The notes: generated by a model from the sequence alone, not told the origin. A stretch of DNA of 64,000 nt from Taudactylus pleione (GCA_031769625.1 JAUIMM010002305.1:1-64000), one strand, 5' to 3'. Positions 54,151-63,876 are shown, numbered from the stretch's first letter. Made by a program: numbers and translations.

Positions 54151-54690
54151 TGGACAATCCGATACTCAGTGAGGAGGTAAGACATTCGCCTGTTGTTTGG
54201 AAAAAACATCAGTGAACATCTGGCACTCCTTAGGAATAACTGGAGATTTTAATGAAACTGTTTTCCTTACAGGTCGTATCTTTGGAAGACAGGATTTCTG
54301 ACAGTCAGTCCCCCAAGAAAGAATTTGCATTGAACACCAGTCTATCCTGGGATTATGCTGGCGTAACCAGGGTAATCCTAAAATGATTTCTTGAGAAGCC
54401 TCAGGTATCACAAAGAACCTTAAAGACTCAGAGTGAAGGGCTCCAATACGGACTAATACTGGTTGAGTTTCTTTGGTGACCATTCCATTAGCTAAAGGCC
54501 GTTCATCTACAGAGGTCAGGGAAATTGCATGATGGAGAGATGAACAAGGGATCTGTAGTTTATCAACTCAGCTGGAATTCATGAAATTTCCGGCTGCTCT
54601 AGAATGTAGTAGAGCAGTAGCAAAGACAGGTTTAGGCATGAGATCTATAGCTAAGGTAATATTGAAATCTTAAGTATTTGGGGACAGGCT
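54151..54690 (-). pseudogene. E1 copy A protease (active site lost)
   Basis: The retropepsin-type protease region has LLHSRAAGNFM around 54585-54612, where the family's catalytic triad is D-S-G. Here Asp is replaced by His and Gly by Arg (codons 54598-54606), so the enzyme would be inactive. A stop follows NFMNSS. Downstream, 54166-54483 encodes FVIPEASQEIILGLPWLRQ, the C-terminal flap/ILG motif and the linker to reverse transcriptase, ending at a TGA in [16 protein letters not shown]. The same lesions are in copy B, so they predate the duplication. Confidence 0.85.
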
Positions 54691-54739
54691 CATAACTTCT
54701 AACTTGATGTCCACATGGTCAGCTAGGAATGGGCATTTC

Positions 54740-55657
54740 CCGATTTATGGGAACAGGAGGCCACCAGGTGACCCGAATCTCCACAGCATTGGCAGAGATT
54801 TTTTAGTATGCTTCTCTGACATTCCTCTTTAGAGAGATGGGTTTGGTTCACCTGCATAGGCCCTTCTTCCATAGGGGAAGGGGGGGCGACAGGTAGGTAG
54901 GGAGGAGTAAATGACCTTTGCTAGTCAGTTCTGTGCTTTTTAGCCTGACGTTCCCTGAAGCGCAGGTCAATCTTGTTACAGAGTGAGATCATGTCATTTA
55001 AATTAGAGGGAACTCAAGGGTGACCAAGTCATCCTTTAGTTGGTCTGAAAGTCCATGCCAAAAGGCTGAGGTAAAGGCTTCCTCATTCCACTTGAGCTCT
55101 AATGCCAAAATTTTAAACTGTATGGCATATTGGCTGACAGGACGGATTCCATGTCTCAGGGTCATGATGCTGACACAGTACGTCCATGCTCATTGAAAAT
55201 CCTCCTGAATGATGACACAAAGCCTGCATAGTTATCCAGCAGTGTATCTGAATGCTCCCAGAGTGGGGAGGCCCAATCCAAAGCCGAGCCGGACAACAAA
55301 GAAACAATGTATGCCACTTTAGTTCTTGCAGTGGGAAAGTTATCAGGCTGTAGAGTGAAGTGTATATCACACTGATTCAGGAAGCAATGACTGAGCTTAG
55401 GATCGCCATCAAATTTACTTGGTATAGGAAGATGTAAACAGGGAGATACCCTGTTCCCTGTATTACCAGGCACAAGAATAAGTGTATTTACTAATACGCC
55501 AGGGGTGGATAACGAGGTTTGCAGATGATCTTGCCTTTTAGACATCTCCTGAAGAAACTGAGCCATTTGGTGCTGCATAGCTTCCAGGTTTTCAAAATTG
55601 CCAGCAAATACACCAGAATAAATCCACTCCTGACTCCTGGTCCGTGGCCGGATCCAT
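54740..55657 (-). pseudogene. E1 copy A gag (frameshifted) with CCHC zinc knuckle
   Basis: The start codon at 55657 lies 16 bases inside the 5' LTR and opens MDPATDQESGVDLF. A 1-base difference near 55600 shifts the frame and gives a stop at 55592. The body resumes in another frame at 55162-55578 (MQHQMAQFLQEMSKRQ, PIPSKFDGDPKL, FTLQPDNFPTARTKVAYIVS), typical of Ty3/gypsy capsid. Near 54753-54794 the nucleocapsid knuckle CQCCGDSGHLVASC has the perfect C-x2-C-x4-H-x4-C spacing. Relative to copy B it lacks about 10 bp near 55167, which adds a second frameshift. Confidence 0.85.
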
Positions 55658-55660
55658 GGG

Positions 55661-55673
55661 GCCAGTGCATAAC
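55661..55673 (-). promoter_or_regulatory. E1 copy A primer-binding site (candidate self-priming site)
   Basis: Minus reads GTTATGCACTGGC immediately after the LTR end. It does not resemble the TGG-initiated complement of common tRNA 3' ends. Its nine bases TGCACTGGC are exactly complementary to GCCAGTGCA in the LTR (56158-56166 and equivalents), at the predicted transcript start. Confidence 0.7.
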
Positions 55674-56473
55674 TGTGAGGTTCTGGTTTTGTTGTGGACC
55701 CGGGGTGGTGACAGGAGCAGACACAGAAGCAGATTTAAATGAAAATGTGGAACTTTTAATGAGTGACTTAGTAGATATGGATATGGCAAAATAAATAGTC
55801 CAGGTATAGCTCTGAAGTGCACTTGAGAACTGTAGTGAAGCAAATGGGAGAATGTCCAGATAGTGACAGGAAGGAACAGTCCAGTATACAGGTGTGGTGA
55901 GGCTGAAATGAATTGCAGGCTGAAGTGAATTTGCAGGCATAAGTTAATTTGCAGGCTGAAGTGAGTCCAGCAGTGTGGAAGTGGAGGCAAGGTGCAGGAT
56001 GACAGCAGACTCAGGTACTCAGGCAGGGGGAAGGTAAATGGAGAGTGCAGGGAAAGTCCAGTGGTTGGAGCAGGCAGGGTAACAGGCTAGGTAGCATTTC
56101 CAAGGATGCAGGTAACGAGCTCATGAACTATCACTCAGTTGCTGATGAGAAACTTATTGCACTGGCAAAGAAGGAAGGCTCTGGACCTTCATAAATATTA
56201 AGTGCCATGCCATGACTGGTTGGAGAGAGCACTTGACCCACCAGGATTGGACAACTGAATCACATGGCCAGAGGCAAGATGGCAGCGCCCATGCCGAGTG
56301 GAATGGAAGCATCGCCAGGCCTCACCAGCCAGAGTGACAATGTGCCCACACAGAACCATGAGCAGCCAATGACCCTTTGCCAAGCACCACCACCACCGCC
56401 AGACACCACCCGCCACAGTGACCTCACAGGTATTACCCATCGATCACCATGCCGAGAAACCCTGGTCGTGACA
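55674..56473 (-). repeat. E1 LTR2 (5' LTR of copy A)
   Basis: 800 bp, TG...CA ends on minus. It contains a TATA-like box at 56190-56200, the self-complementary start segment at 56158-56166, and an ATTAAA that could serve for polyadenylation near 55755. It is followed by ATAAT and E0 sequence. Nearly identical to LTR3. Confidence 0.92.
56158..56200 (-). promoter_or_regulatory. E1 LTR2 core promoter and predicted transcript start
   Basis: On minus a TATTTATG box is followed, with the start G at about +32 from its first T, by GCCAGTGCA (56158-56166). The same arrangement, with the same distance, is in LTR1 (51714-51755) and LTR3 (60711-60750). The start is inferred from TATA spacing only. Confidence 0.6.
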
Positions 56474-56538
56474 ATAATGGTGTTGATCCAGTGACTGGGA
56501 ATAGAGCAGTATGTTATCCAGGTAAACTATAGTAAATA
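56474..56538 (-). pseudogene. 65-bp duplicated fragment of E0 reverse transcriptase
   Basis: Matches 61026-61090 with about three differences and contains the same YLDN codons. It lies between LTR2 and an LTR stub, which shows that the duplicated segment ended in E0 sequence. The fragment starts with the unmutated target duplication ATAAT, whereas the other copy has ATAAA. Confidence 0.9.
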
Positions 56539-56544
56539 CCGCCG

Positions 56545-56575
56545 ACCACCATGCCGAGAAACCCTGGTTGTGACA
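56545..56575 (-). repeat. 31-bp LTR stub at the duplication junction
   Basis: Matches the last 31 bp of LTR1 (51998-52028), including the diagnostic GGTTGTGACA. LTR2 and LTR3 have GGTCGTGACA. About six unmatched bases (56539-56544) separate it from the E0 fragment. It is the left end of duplicated copy B. Confidence 0.88.
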
Positions 56576-56589
56576 GTTCCCTCCCCCTT

Positions 56590-57136
56590 ATGGGTGGCCG
56601 CAGGACACTCACCAGGCTTCTCCGGATGTACAGCATGGAACTTCTTGATGAGTGCGAGAGCATGGATGTCTCAAGCATCGGTCCAACAGCGCTCTTCAAG
56701 GCTGTAACCCCTCCAGTCTAACAGGTACTGCAAACGTCCTCTGCAAAGCTGAGAATCCACCACCTGGGAAACATCAAACTCCACACCCCTTTCAGTCTGG
56801 ATCGAGGGGAAACAGGAAGGACTCTGTGGAACTTGTTCAGTACCAGGGGTTTAAATAGGGAAATATGAAAAGAGTTAGGTACTTTCAGATAAGGAGGCAA
56901 CTGAAGGCGATAAACCACTGGGTTGATGATCTCTATGATGGAGAAGGGCACAATGAAATGTGGGGCAAACTTCATTGAAGGTACTCTAAGCCGTAGGTTC
57001 CGGGAGGACAACCAGACTTGTTCTCCAACTTGCATGCGGGGCACCTTCCTACACCTTTTATGTGCCTGATGTTTGTAGCGGGTGGATGCTTTCTCCAAAT
57101 CAGCACATACCTGAGACCAAATAGAAGGAAATTTCT
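56590..57136 (-). pseudogene. E1 copy B integrase tail and chromodomain
   Basis: Same content as 52043-52590. The frame 56718-57098 holds MQVGEQVWLSSRNLRLRVPS, INPVVYRLQLP and FHISLFKP. A single-base difference near 56802 shifts the frame before the chromodomain (copy A reads ...GVEFDVSQ, copy B leaves this frame). The chromodomain residues remain recognisable near 56690-56740. Confidence 0.83.
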
Positions 57137-57143
57137 GTACAGT

Positions 57144-57435
57144 GGCCCTGATTCAGAGCCGGACACTCTGACAGAGCGCTCGCTCTGAATCAGGGCCATC
57201 CCTCCTCCTTTTTGGAGCGGCCTCCTGCTGCTCGCATAGCAGTGGGTAACCACCCAGAGCTATAGCGAGCAGCCAAAATGATGGTCACGATGGTCAAGAC
57301 CATCATGACCATCAGGCTTGAGATGAGACCCTTGCGGTAGGGTCTCGCTGCCGCAAGCCCTGGAGTGCTTTTGTCTCTATCAGAGCCAAAAGCACTCCCA
57401 CTGACATCACTAGTGATGTCAGTGGGGCCGGCCCC
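57144..57435. repeat. String of hairpins, copy B
   Basis: Collinear with 52598-52890. Its first arm GGCCCTGATTCAGAGC begins at 57144, and it keeps the 30-bp palindrome and the closing GGGGCCGGCCCC (57424-57435). Small differences weaken some arms, for example one base lost in the GCTGCTCGC arm. Confidence 0.85.
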
Positions 57436-57444
57436 AGACAGTAG

Positions 57445-58695
57445 GCATTCCCATGGGAAGGTCAGAGTGAACTGGAACTGAGCAAAAAATATTGCCCATC
57501 AGGCTAGATGAGGGCTCACACATTGGATATACTTGAGGAAGAGGAGGGTCCTATGGTCAGTGAAGACAGTTAAGAGAAACTTTGCTCCTTCCAGCAGGTA
57601 TCTCCATTCTTTTAATGCCAATTTCACTGCCAAGAGTTCTTGTTCACCTATAGCATAATTTCTTTAGGCAGGAGAAAACTTTTTGGAGAAAAACCCATAG
57701 GGATGAACTCAATTGTCCTCATAATGCTGAGATAGGACTGCTCCCACAGCTTCTGATGATGCATTCACTTCCAAAAGAAAAGGCCTATCCAGATCTTGTT
57801 GTCATAGGACTGGAGCTGAAATAAAGGCTTGTTTTAGGAGCTGGAAAGCTGTTCTGTTTCAGGTGACCATAGGGCAGAATTAGCGCCTTTGCGGGGCAGG
57901 GCTGTAATGGGAGCCAATAATGACGAAATTCCCTTGATAAAGCATCTATAGCAGTTGGCGAACCAAAGCAGTCTCTGGATGGCTTTCAATGTTTGAGGTC
58001 GGGACCAATCCAAAATCGCCTGTACCTTCTTGGGGTCCATTTCTAGACTGTAGCCAGAGATGACGTAACCAAGGAATGGCACACTGGGCACACCAAAGAC
58101 ACATTTCTCCAATTTGCAGTAAAGGTGATTCCTCCTCAGAAGGATTAATACTTCCTTCACATGTTCATGATGTTCCATTACAGAAGATGAAAAAAATCAG
58201 TATATCGTCCAGATAGACAACAACCGAGACATATAACAAGTCCTGAAAAATGTCATTAACAAAGCCCTAAAACACAGCAGGGGCATAGCATAACCCAAAG
58301 GGCATCACAAGGTATTCAAAATGTCCATCTCTGGTATTAAAGGCGGTCTTCCTTTCATCACCAGCGTGAATACGGATGAGATTATAGGCCCCTCTCAGAT
58401 CTAACTTTGAGAATATGATGGCCCATTAACCCTGTCAAACAACTCTGTGATCAGTGGAAGTGGATACCGATTCTTGACTGTTATATCATTAAGGCCCCGG
58501 TAATCTATACAAGGCCTTAAGCCACCGTCCTTCTTGCTGACGAAAAAGAACCAAGCTCCAGCAGGAGAGGTGGAGGGTTGAATAAATCCTTTCGCTAGGT
58601 TGTCCTGGATGTATTCAGACATAGCTTGAGTCTCAGGCAAGGATAGAAGATTGGTGCGACCATGAGGTGGCATCTTGTCAGGCATCAGATCAATT
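57445..58695 (-). pseudogene. E1 copy B reverse transcriptase and RNase H (broken)
   Basis: 58401-58685 is identical at the residue level to the copy A palm block ([23 protein letters not shown]). YLDD is preserved at 58204-58215. 57834-58178 carries the thumb (LYCKLEKCVFGVPSVPFLGY) and ends earlier than in copy A because a T is lost near 57853. RNase H residues follow to the hairpin block, with the integrase core missing as in copy A. Confidence 0.86.
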
Positions 58696-59235
58696 GGACA
58701 ATCCGATACTCAGTGAGGAGGTAAGACATTCGCCTGTTGTTTGGAAAAAACATCAGTGAACATCTGGTACTCCTTAGGAATAACTGGAGATATTAATGAA
58801 ACTGTTTTCCTTACAGGTCGTATCTTTGGAAGACAGGATTTCTGACAGTCAGTCCCCCAAGAAAGAATTTGCATTGAACACCAGTCTATCCTAGGATTAT
58901 GCTGGTGTAACCAGGGTAATCCTAAAATGATTTCTTGAGAAGCCTCAGGTATCACAAAGAACCTTAAAGACTCAGAGTGAAGGGCTCCAATACGGACTAA
59001 TACTGGTTGAGTTTCTTTGGTGACCATTCCATTAGCTAAAGGCCGTTCATCTACAGAGGTCAGGGAAATTGCATGATGGAGAGATGAACAAGGGATCTGT
59101 AGTTTATCAACTCAGCTGGAATTCAAGAAATTTCTGGCTGCTCTAGAATGTAGTAGAGCAGTAGCAAAGACAGGTTTAGGCATGAGATCTATAGCTAAGG
59201 TAATATTGAAATCTTAAGTATTTGGGGACAGGCTC
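58696..59235 (-). pseudogene. E1 copy B protease (active site lost)
   Basis: LLHSRAA is encoded around 59129-59156, with the H-S-R codons at 59142-59150 where D-S-G is expected: the same inactivating changes as copy A. The ILGLPWL motif lies in 58710-59027. The stop after LPPH is shared. Confidence 0.84.
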
Positions 59236-59284
59236 ATAACTTCTAACTTGATGTCCCCATGGTCAGCTAGGAATGGGCATTTCC

Positions 59285-60210
59285 CGATTTATGGGAAAAA
59301 GAGGCCACCAGGTGACCCGAATCTCCACAGCATTGGCAGAGATTTTTTAGTATGCTTCTCTGACATTCCTCTTTAGAGAGATGGGTTTGGTTCACCTGCA
59401 TAGGCTCTTCTTCCATAGGGGAAGGGAGGGGGACAGGTAGGTAGGGAGGAGTAAATGACCTTTGCTAGTCAGTTCTGTGCTTTTGAGCCTGACGTTCCCT
59501 GAAGCGCAGGTCAATCTTGTTACAGAGTGAGATCATGTCATTTAAATTAGAGGGAACTCACGGGTGACCAAGTCATCCTTTAGTTGGTCTGAAAGTCCAT
59601 GCCAAAAGGCTGAGGTAAAGGCTTCCTCATTCCACTTGAGCTCTAATGCCAAAATTTTAAACTGTATGGCATATTGGCTGACAGGATGGATTCCATGTCT
59701 CAGGGTCATGATGCTGGACGATGCTGACACAGTACGTCCAGGTTCATAGAAAATCCTCCTGAATGATGACACAAAGCCTGCATAGTTATCCAGCAGTTTA
59801 TCTGAATGCTCCCAGAGTGGGGACGCCCAATCCAAAGCCGAGCCGGACAACAAAGAAACAATGTATGCCACTTTAGTTCTTGCAGTGGGAAAGTTATCAG
59901 GCTGTAGAGTGAAGTGTATATCACACTGATTCAGGAAGCCATGACAGAGCTTAGGATCGCCATCAAATTTACTTGGTATAGGAAGATGTAAACAGGGAGA
60001 TACCTTGTTCCCTGTATTACCAGGCACAAGAATAAGTGTATTTACTAATACCCCAGGGGTGGATAACGAGGTTTGCAGATGATCTTGTCTTTTAGACATC
60101 TCCTGAAGAAACTGAGCCATTTGGTGCTGCATAGCTTCCAGGTTTTCTAAATTGCCAGCAATACACCCGAATAAATCCACTCCTGACTCCTGGTCCGTGG
60201 CCGGATCCAT
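59285..60210 (-). pseudogene. E1 copy B gag, longest surviving frame; zinc knuckle damaged
   Basis: From the start at 60210 (MDPATDQESGVDLF) the frame stays open to 59542, about 222 codons, covering the capsid: MQHQMAQFLQEMSKRQ, PIPSKFDGDPKL, LLSGSALDWASPLWEHSD and FWHGLSDQLKDDLV. The frame then meets a stop in VTREFPLI; the gag reading continues one frame over. At about 59296-59337 the nucleocapsid knuckle has lost its last Cys (Phe codon), whereas copy A keeps it. The open frame actually begins further upstream in the LTR (60543), but the family start near the LTR is the likely one. Confidence 0.85.
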
Positions 60211-60213
60211 GGG

Positions 60214-60226
60214 GCCAGTGCATAAC
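60214..60226 (-). promoter_or_regulatory. E1 copy B primer-binding site (candidate self-priming site)
   Basis: Same GTTATGCACTGGC as in copy A, directly after LTR3. It is complementary over nine bases to GCCAGTGCA at 60711-60719 in LTR3. Confidence 0.7.
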
Positions 60227-61025
60227 TGTGAGCTTCTGGTTTTGTTGTGGACCCAGGGTGGTGACAGGAGCAGACACAGAAGCAGATTTAAATGAAAATG
60301 TGGAACTTTTAATGAGTGACTTAGTAGATATGGATATGGCAAAATAAATAGTCCAGGTATAGCTCTGAAGTGCACTTGAGAACTGTAGTGAAGCAAATGG
60401 GAGAATGTCCAGATAGTGACAGGAAGGAACAGTCCAGTATGCAGGTGTGGTGAGGCTGAAATGAATTGCAGGCTGAAGTGAATTTGCAGGCATAAGTTAA
60501 TTTGCAGGCTGAAGTGAGTACAGCAGTGTGGAAGTGGAGGCAAGGAGCAGGATGACAGCAGACTCAGGTACTCAGGCAGGGGGAAGGTAAATGGAGGGTG
60601 CAGGGAAAGTCCAGTGGTTGGAGCAGGCAGGGTAACAGGCTAGGTAGCATTTCCAAGGATGCAGGTAACGAGCTCAGGAACTATCTCTCAGTTGCTGATG
60701 AGAAACTTATTGCACTGGCAAAGAAGGAAGGCTCTGGACCTTCATAAATATTAAGTGCCATGCCATGACTGGTTGGAGAGAGCACATGACCCACCAGGAT
60801 TGGACAACTGAATCACATGGCCAGAGGCAAGATGGTAGCGCCCATGCTGAGTGGAATGGAAGCATCGCCAGGCCTCACCAGCCAGAGTGACAATGTGAAC
60901 ACACAGAACCATGAGCAGCCAATGCCCCTTGCCAAGCACCAGCACCACCGCCAGACACCACCCGCCACAGTGAACTCACAGGTATTACCCATCAACCACC
61001 ATGTGGAGAAACCCTGGTCGTGACA
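60227..61025 (-). repeat. E1 LTR3 (5' LTR of copy B)
   Basis: 799 bp, nearly identical to LTR2, with the same TG...CA ends, TATA-like box and start segment. Followed by ATAAA, a one-base mutant of the target duplication, and by E0 sequence. Confidence 0.92.
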
Positions 61026-61558
61026 ATAAAGGTGTTGATCTAGTGACTGGGAACAGAGCAGTATGTTATCCAGGTAAACTATAGTAAATATGCCAAGAAA
61101 CTTGTGGGGCACATCATTGATTAGCTCTTGGAAGACATCCAGGGCATTGGCGAGTCCAAATGGCATAACCAAATAATCATAGTCACCTCTTCTGATACAA
61201 ATAAGATTATATGCTCCTCGGAGGTCAATTTTGTAGAAAATGGTTGCTTACCGTAGTTAGTCAAAGAGAACTGAAATCCGTGGCAGACGATAAGAATTCT
61301 TGGCCGTAACCTTGTTGAGACCCTGATAATCAATACAATATCGAAGCGACCCAACTTTCATTTTGACAAAGAAGAAACCTGTCCCAACAGTTAATTTCGA
61401 AGGATGTATAAATCCTTTAGCTAAATCGTCTTGCGTGTTTTCTTCCATAGCTTTATTCACAGGAATAGAAAGAGCATTCAGTCTGCCCTTAGGTAATTTA
61501 GCACCTTGTATTACATCAATGGCACAATCATAAGGCCTATGAGGGAGAATAGTATCAG
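61026..61558 (-). pseudogene. E0 reverse transcriptase palm (broken)
   Basis: 61257-61619 includes [36 protein letters not shown] and [19 protein letters not shown], the N-terminal part of the palm. In another frame 61026-61172 gives MVMPFGLANALDVFQ and the catalytic motif as YLDN (61063-61080) where YLDD is expected. The changed second Asp would abolish polymerase activity. The reading stops at the E1 target site (61026) and resumes at 51234. Confidence 0.85.
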
Positions 61559-62690
61559 TGTTACGGTTCACGCATGGTTGTGTGAGACCTCTAGAGCCAG
61601 TGAGAGGATCTTCCACCAATAACAGCCACCCGTTGTTCCCTTAGTGAATTATTTACACACCGGTACTTAGGTGGCTGTCTGGATTTATGCCTCCAGCAGT
61701 GGAGGCTTATACAACTGATGAGAGACTGCAGAACTGCTGACTAGGACAAGACAGGACAGTGATGTGGCAGTCCTTCCACAACTGGCTAACTGGAGTGAAG
61801 CAGCAGGTATTGGTATTGAAACAGGCGTAATGGACAGGATACACCAGCAGTGACAGATAATGGATCTCAGGAATGTCCAGGGACAGTGGTATAGCTGGGT
61901 AGCCATATGAAGAATGGTGGTAGCACGGGAGCTACTTGATGCGGCTGGGAAGCCGTATGGAGAATGGTGGTAGCACGGGAGCTACTTGGTGTGGCTGGGA
62001 AGCTGTATGGAGAATGGTGGAAGCAAAGGAGCTACTTGGTGTGGCTATGAAAGCTGAGTTGAGATGCAGGCTATGATGTGGCCATGCGGTCGTGGTGCAG
62101 CTATGACAGCCGAGATGAGATACATGCTATGATGTATCTGGAGCAATATGGCAGACATGTGAACTCTGGCATGACAGGAACACAGGCAGGAAGCAGACTG
62201 AAACGGCTTGGCTGGACTCTGGAATGAAAGTGTCCCAGGCAGCAGCAGGGTAAATTTCATAGGCTAATACTAAATAGACAGATAGGTGCAGGACACTGGA
62301 ACAGTGGAACTTGGGGAGACCGGCAAAAGTTCAGACTTCAGAGAGACATGCATACACTGGTTGTCAGACAGTATAACCAGCATGGAGTGCAAGGCTGGCT
62401 GAAACTTAAAGGAAGCAGGATCCAATCAGAACCAATTACTGGAGAGAGCACTTCCTTATCAAAGGCATGTGTCCACATGAACTCTGCACACAGACAGCTA
62501 GTAATTAGTGTAGCACATGATACAAAACACACAGACATGAATGATAGGCAATTATCTAAACACAGACAAGACAGGATTTCCAGCTACCTGCAAAAAGCCA
62601 GAACAAGGACAGGACATGATGCATTATCCCAGTAACAACTATGACTGGGAACTACCACCAAGATGATTTTGCTAACCGCAAATCTTAACA
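61559..62690 (-). mobile_element. Solo LTR (1132 bp) inserted in E0
   Basis: Begins TGTTACGG and ends CTTAACA on plus. ATCAG precedes (61554-61558) and follows (62691-62695), a clean 5-bp target duplication. E0 coding sequence ends at DVFSKIKAD on one side and continues with [11 protein letters not shown] on the other. No gag-pol lies inside, so it is a solo LTR left by LTR-LTR recombination. Its TGTTACGGT terminus is shared with the E0 LTR end at 63911, so the families may be related; the strand is assigned by that analogy. Open frames inside are spurious. Confidence 0.85.
61894..62043. repeat. 50-bp tandem repeat, three copies, inside the solo LTR
   Basis: Units start at 61894, 61944 and 61994, each beginning GCTGGG and containing AGAATGGTGG and GGAGCTACTTG. 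Copies differ by a few substitutions. A looser repeat with GCTATGA pieces follows to about 62140. Confidence 0.88.
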
Positions 62691-63180
62691 ATCAGCCTTT
62701 ATCTTGGAGAAGACATCTATAAAATCATGATTAGGGGCAGGTAATTCTGAGGAAGCAATTGGTGGAGAAGTTTGTACTGCCCGGACTGGAAGCGAACACC
62801 TAGTCATACAGTCTGAACTCCATTGAAGGATTTCACCTGTGGTCCAATCTAGAACTGGATTATGGTTCCTGAGCCATGGCAGTCCAAGGACAATTGGAGC
62901 CAAGGTGCAATGCAGCCGGTAAAAGGTGATGGATTTGGTATGTAGTGCTCCCACAGTGAGTTGAATAGATGGGGTTAGGAGCCTTATAGTATCATCGGAT
63001 AGTGGGCTACCATCAAGCCCACAAATGGAAATCTGAGGAATAAGGATTTTGGATGGAATTCAAAGAGTCTCAAAGAAGGAAAAGTACATGAAATTTCCAG
63101 CCGCTCCTCTATTCACGAAGGCGGTTATAACAATTTCCTTTCTAAACACCTGAATACGAGCAGTTATTAAGATGGAATTT
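62691..63180 (-). pseudogene. E0 protease and linker to reverse transcriptase (active site lost)
   Basis: 62685-62954 encodes LAPIVLGLPWLRNHNPVLDW, the C-terminal ILG-type motif of the Ty3/gypsy protease, followed by a linker to DFIDVFSK. About 63090-63130 encodes AFVNRGAAGNFM, where the catalytic D-S-G triad reads N-R-G (codons 63105-63113), so it is inactive. Frame changes lie between the two blocks. Confidence 0.8.
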
Positions 63181-63189
63181 TTGTGAGAA

Positions 63190-63876
63190 ACGTGTACAAG
63201 GCCTAGAAGTAGTTCTCATCTGTGGACAAATGGAAATGCCCTATCTGCAGAGTTTACTCTTTTTGGGTCTACATTCCCTGATGTGGCGATCAATACAGAT
63301 AGTGAAATGCATAAGATTGTCCAGGGTCTATGCCACTGGATGTTGGACCAAGTTATCTTTTATTTGTTCTGACAGTCTGAGATGAATTTGGCTGCATAAG
63401 ACCAGATCATTCCATCCGCTATCTACTACCCATTTACGGAACTTTGTACAATAGTCCTCTGCTGCTTTCCACCCTTGCTTTAGGGATCGCAGATTTCCTT
63501 GACCAAAGCTGCTTTATCAGGGCCATCATGAAGGAGCCCTAAAGGTTTTAAGAATTGTTAGAACTGATAGCAGGGCAGAATGAGTCAAAGCAACCCGAAA
63601 ACCGAGGTCAAAGGATCACTTTGAAGCAAGAAGATGACTACCCCTTCATGCTGGGCTTCAGTACCAGAAGAAAGAGGTTGTAGTCTGAAGTACATCTTTC
63701 AACTCTCCCTAAAATTAAGGAAATACTTGCAAACTCCTGGAAAACAGGCTCCTTTACAAAGGCTTGGTAGATGAGGAGCAAACCTCCTCAACACGTAAAG
63801 AAAGTTTCTGAAACTTCTGGGTAAGAGCTTGGATTTGTGTGGCTAGAACCTGCGCAGGATTCATTCTTAGATCCAT
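63190..63876 (-). pseudogene. E0 gag (internally deleted and frameshifted)
   Basis: A start at 63876 opens MDLRMNPAQVLATQIQ and ALTQKFQKLSLRVEE, typical of amphibian and fish gypsy gag N-termini. About 63340-63500 encodes SLKQGWKAAEDYCTKFRKW and GWNDLVL, the C-terminal capsid. The intervening segment is much shorter than a usual capsid and full of stops, so an internal deletion is likely. Toward 63240 CIDRHIREC and basic residues precede the expected zinc-knuckle position, where I see no intact knuckle. Confidence 0.72.

Larger units (their letters stand above)
51235..56473 (-). mobile_element. E1 copy A: Ty3/gypsy chromovirus-like element nested in E0
   Basis: LTRs of 794 bp (51235-52028) and 800 bp (55674-56473) flank a 3645-bp interior on the minus strand. 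ATAAT immediately precedes (51230-51234) and follows (56474-56478), a 5-bp target duplication. The E0 reverse transcriptase reading continues across the insertion. Interior order from the 5' side: self-priming site, gag with CCHC knuckle, protease, reverse transcriptase, RNase H, hairpin block in place of the integrase core, integrase tail, chromodomain, polypurine tract. The element is defective. Confidence 0.9.
56545..61025 (-). mobile_element. E1 copy B: tandem duplicate of the nested element
   Basis: LTR stub, 3651-bp interior (56576-60226) and LTR3 (60227-61025), then the E0 flank. The interior is collinear and almost identical to copy A, sharing the hairpin block, the protease lesions and the stops. 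It has no left LTR and no target duplication of its own. The shared E0 flank on the right shows it arose by duplication and not by a new insertion. Confidence 0.9.

Noticed and set aside
56545..61025. Copy B as an independent second insertion of E1
   Set aside because: It has no target duplication of its own, lacks a left LTR, and its right flank is the same E0 site as copy A, preceded by a duplicated E0 fragment.
62348..62635. 95-codon plus-strand frame as a gene
   Set aside because: It lies wholly within the solo LTR and has no recognisable domain or codon pattern.
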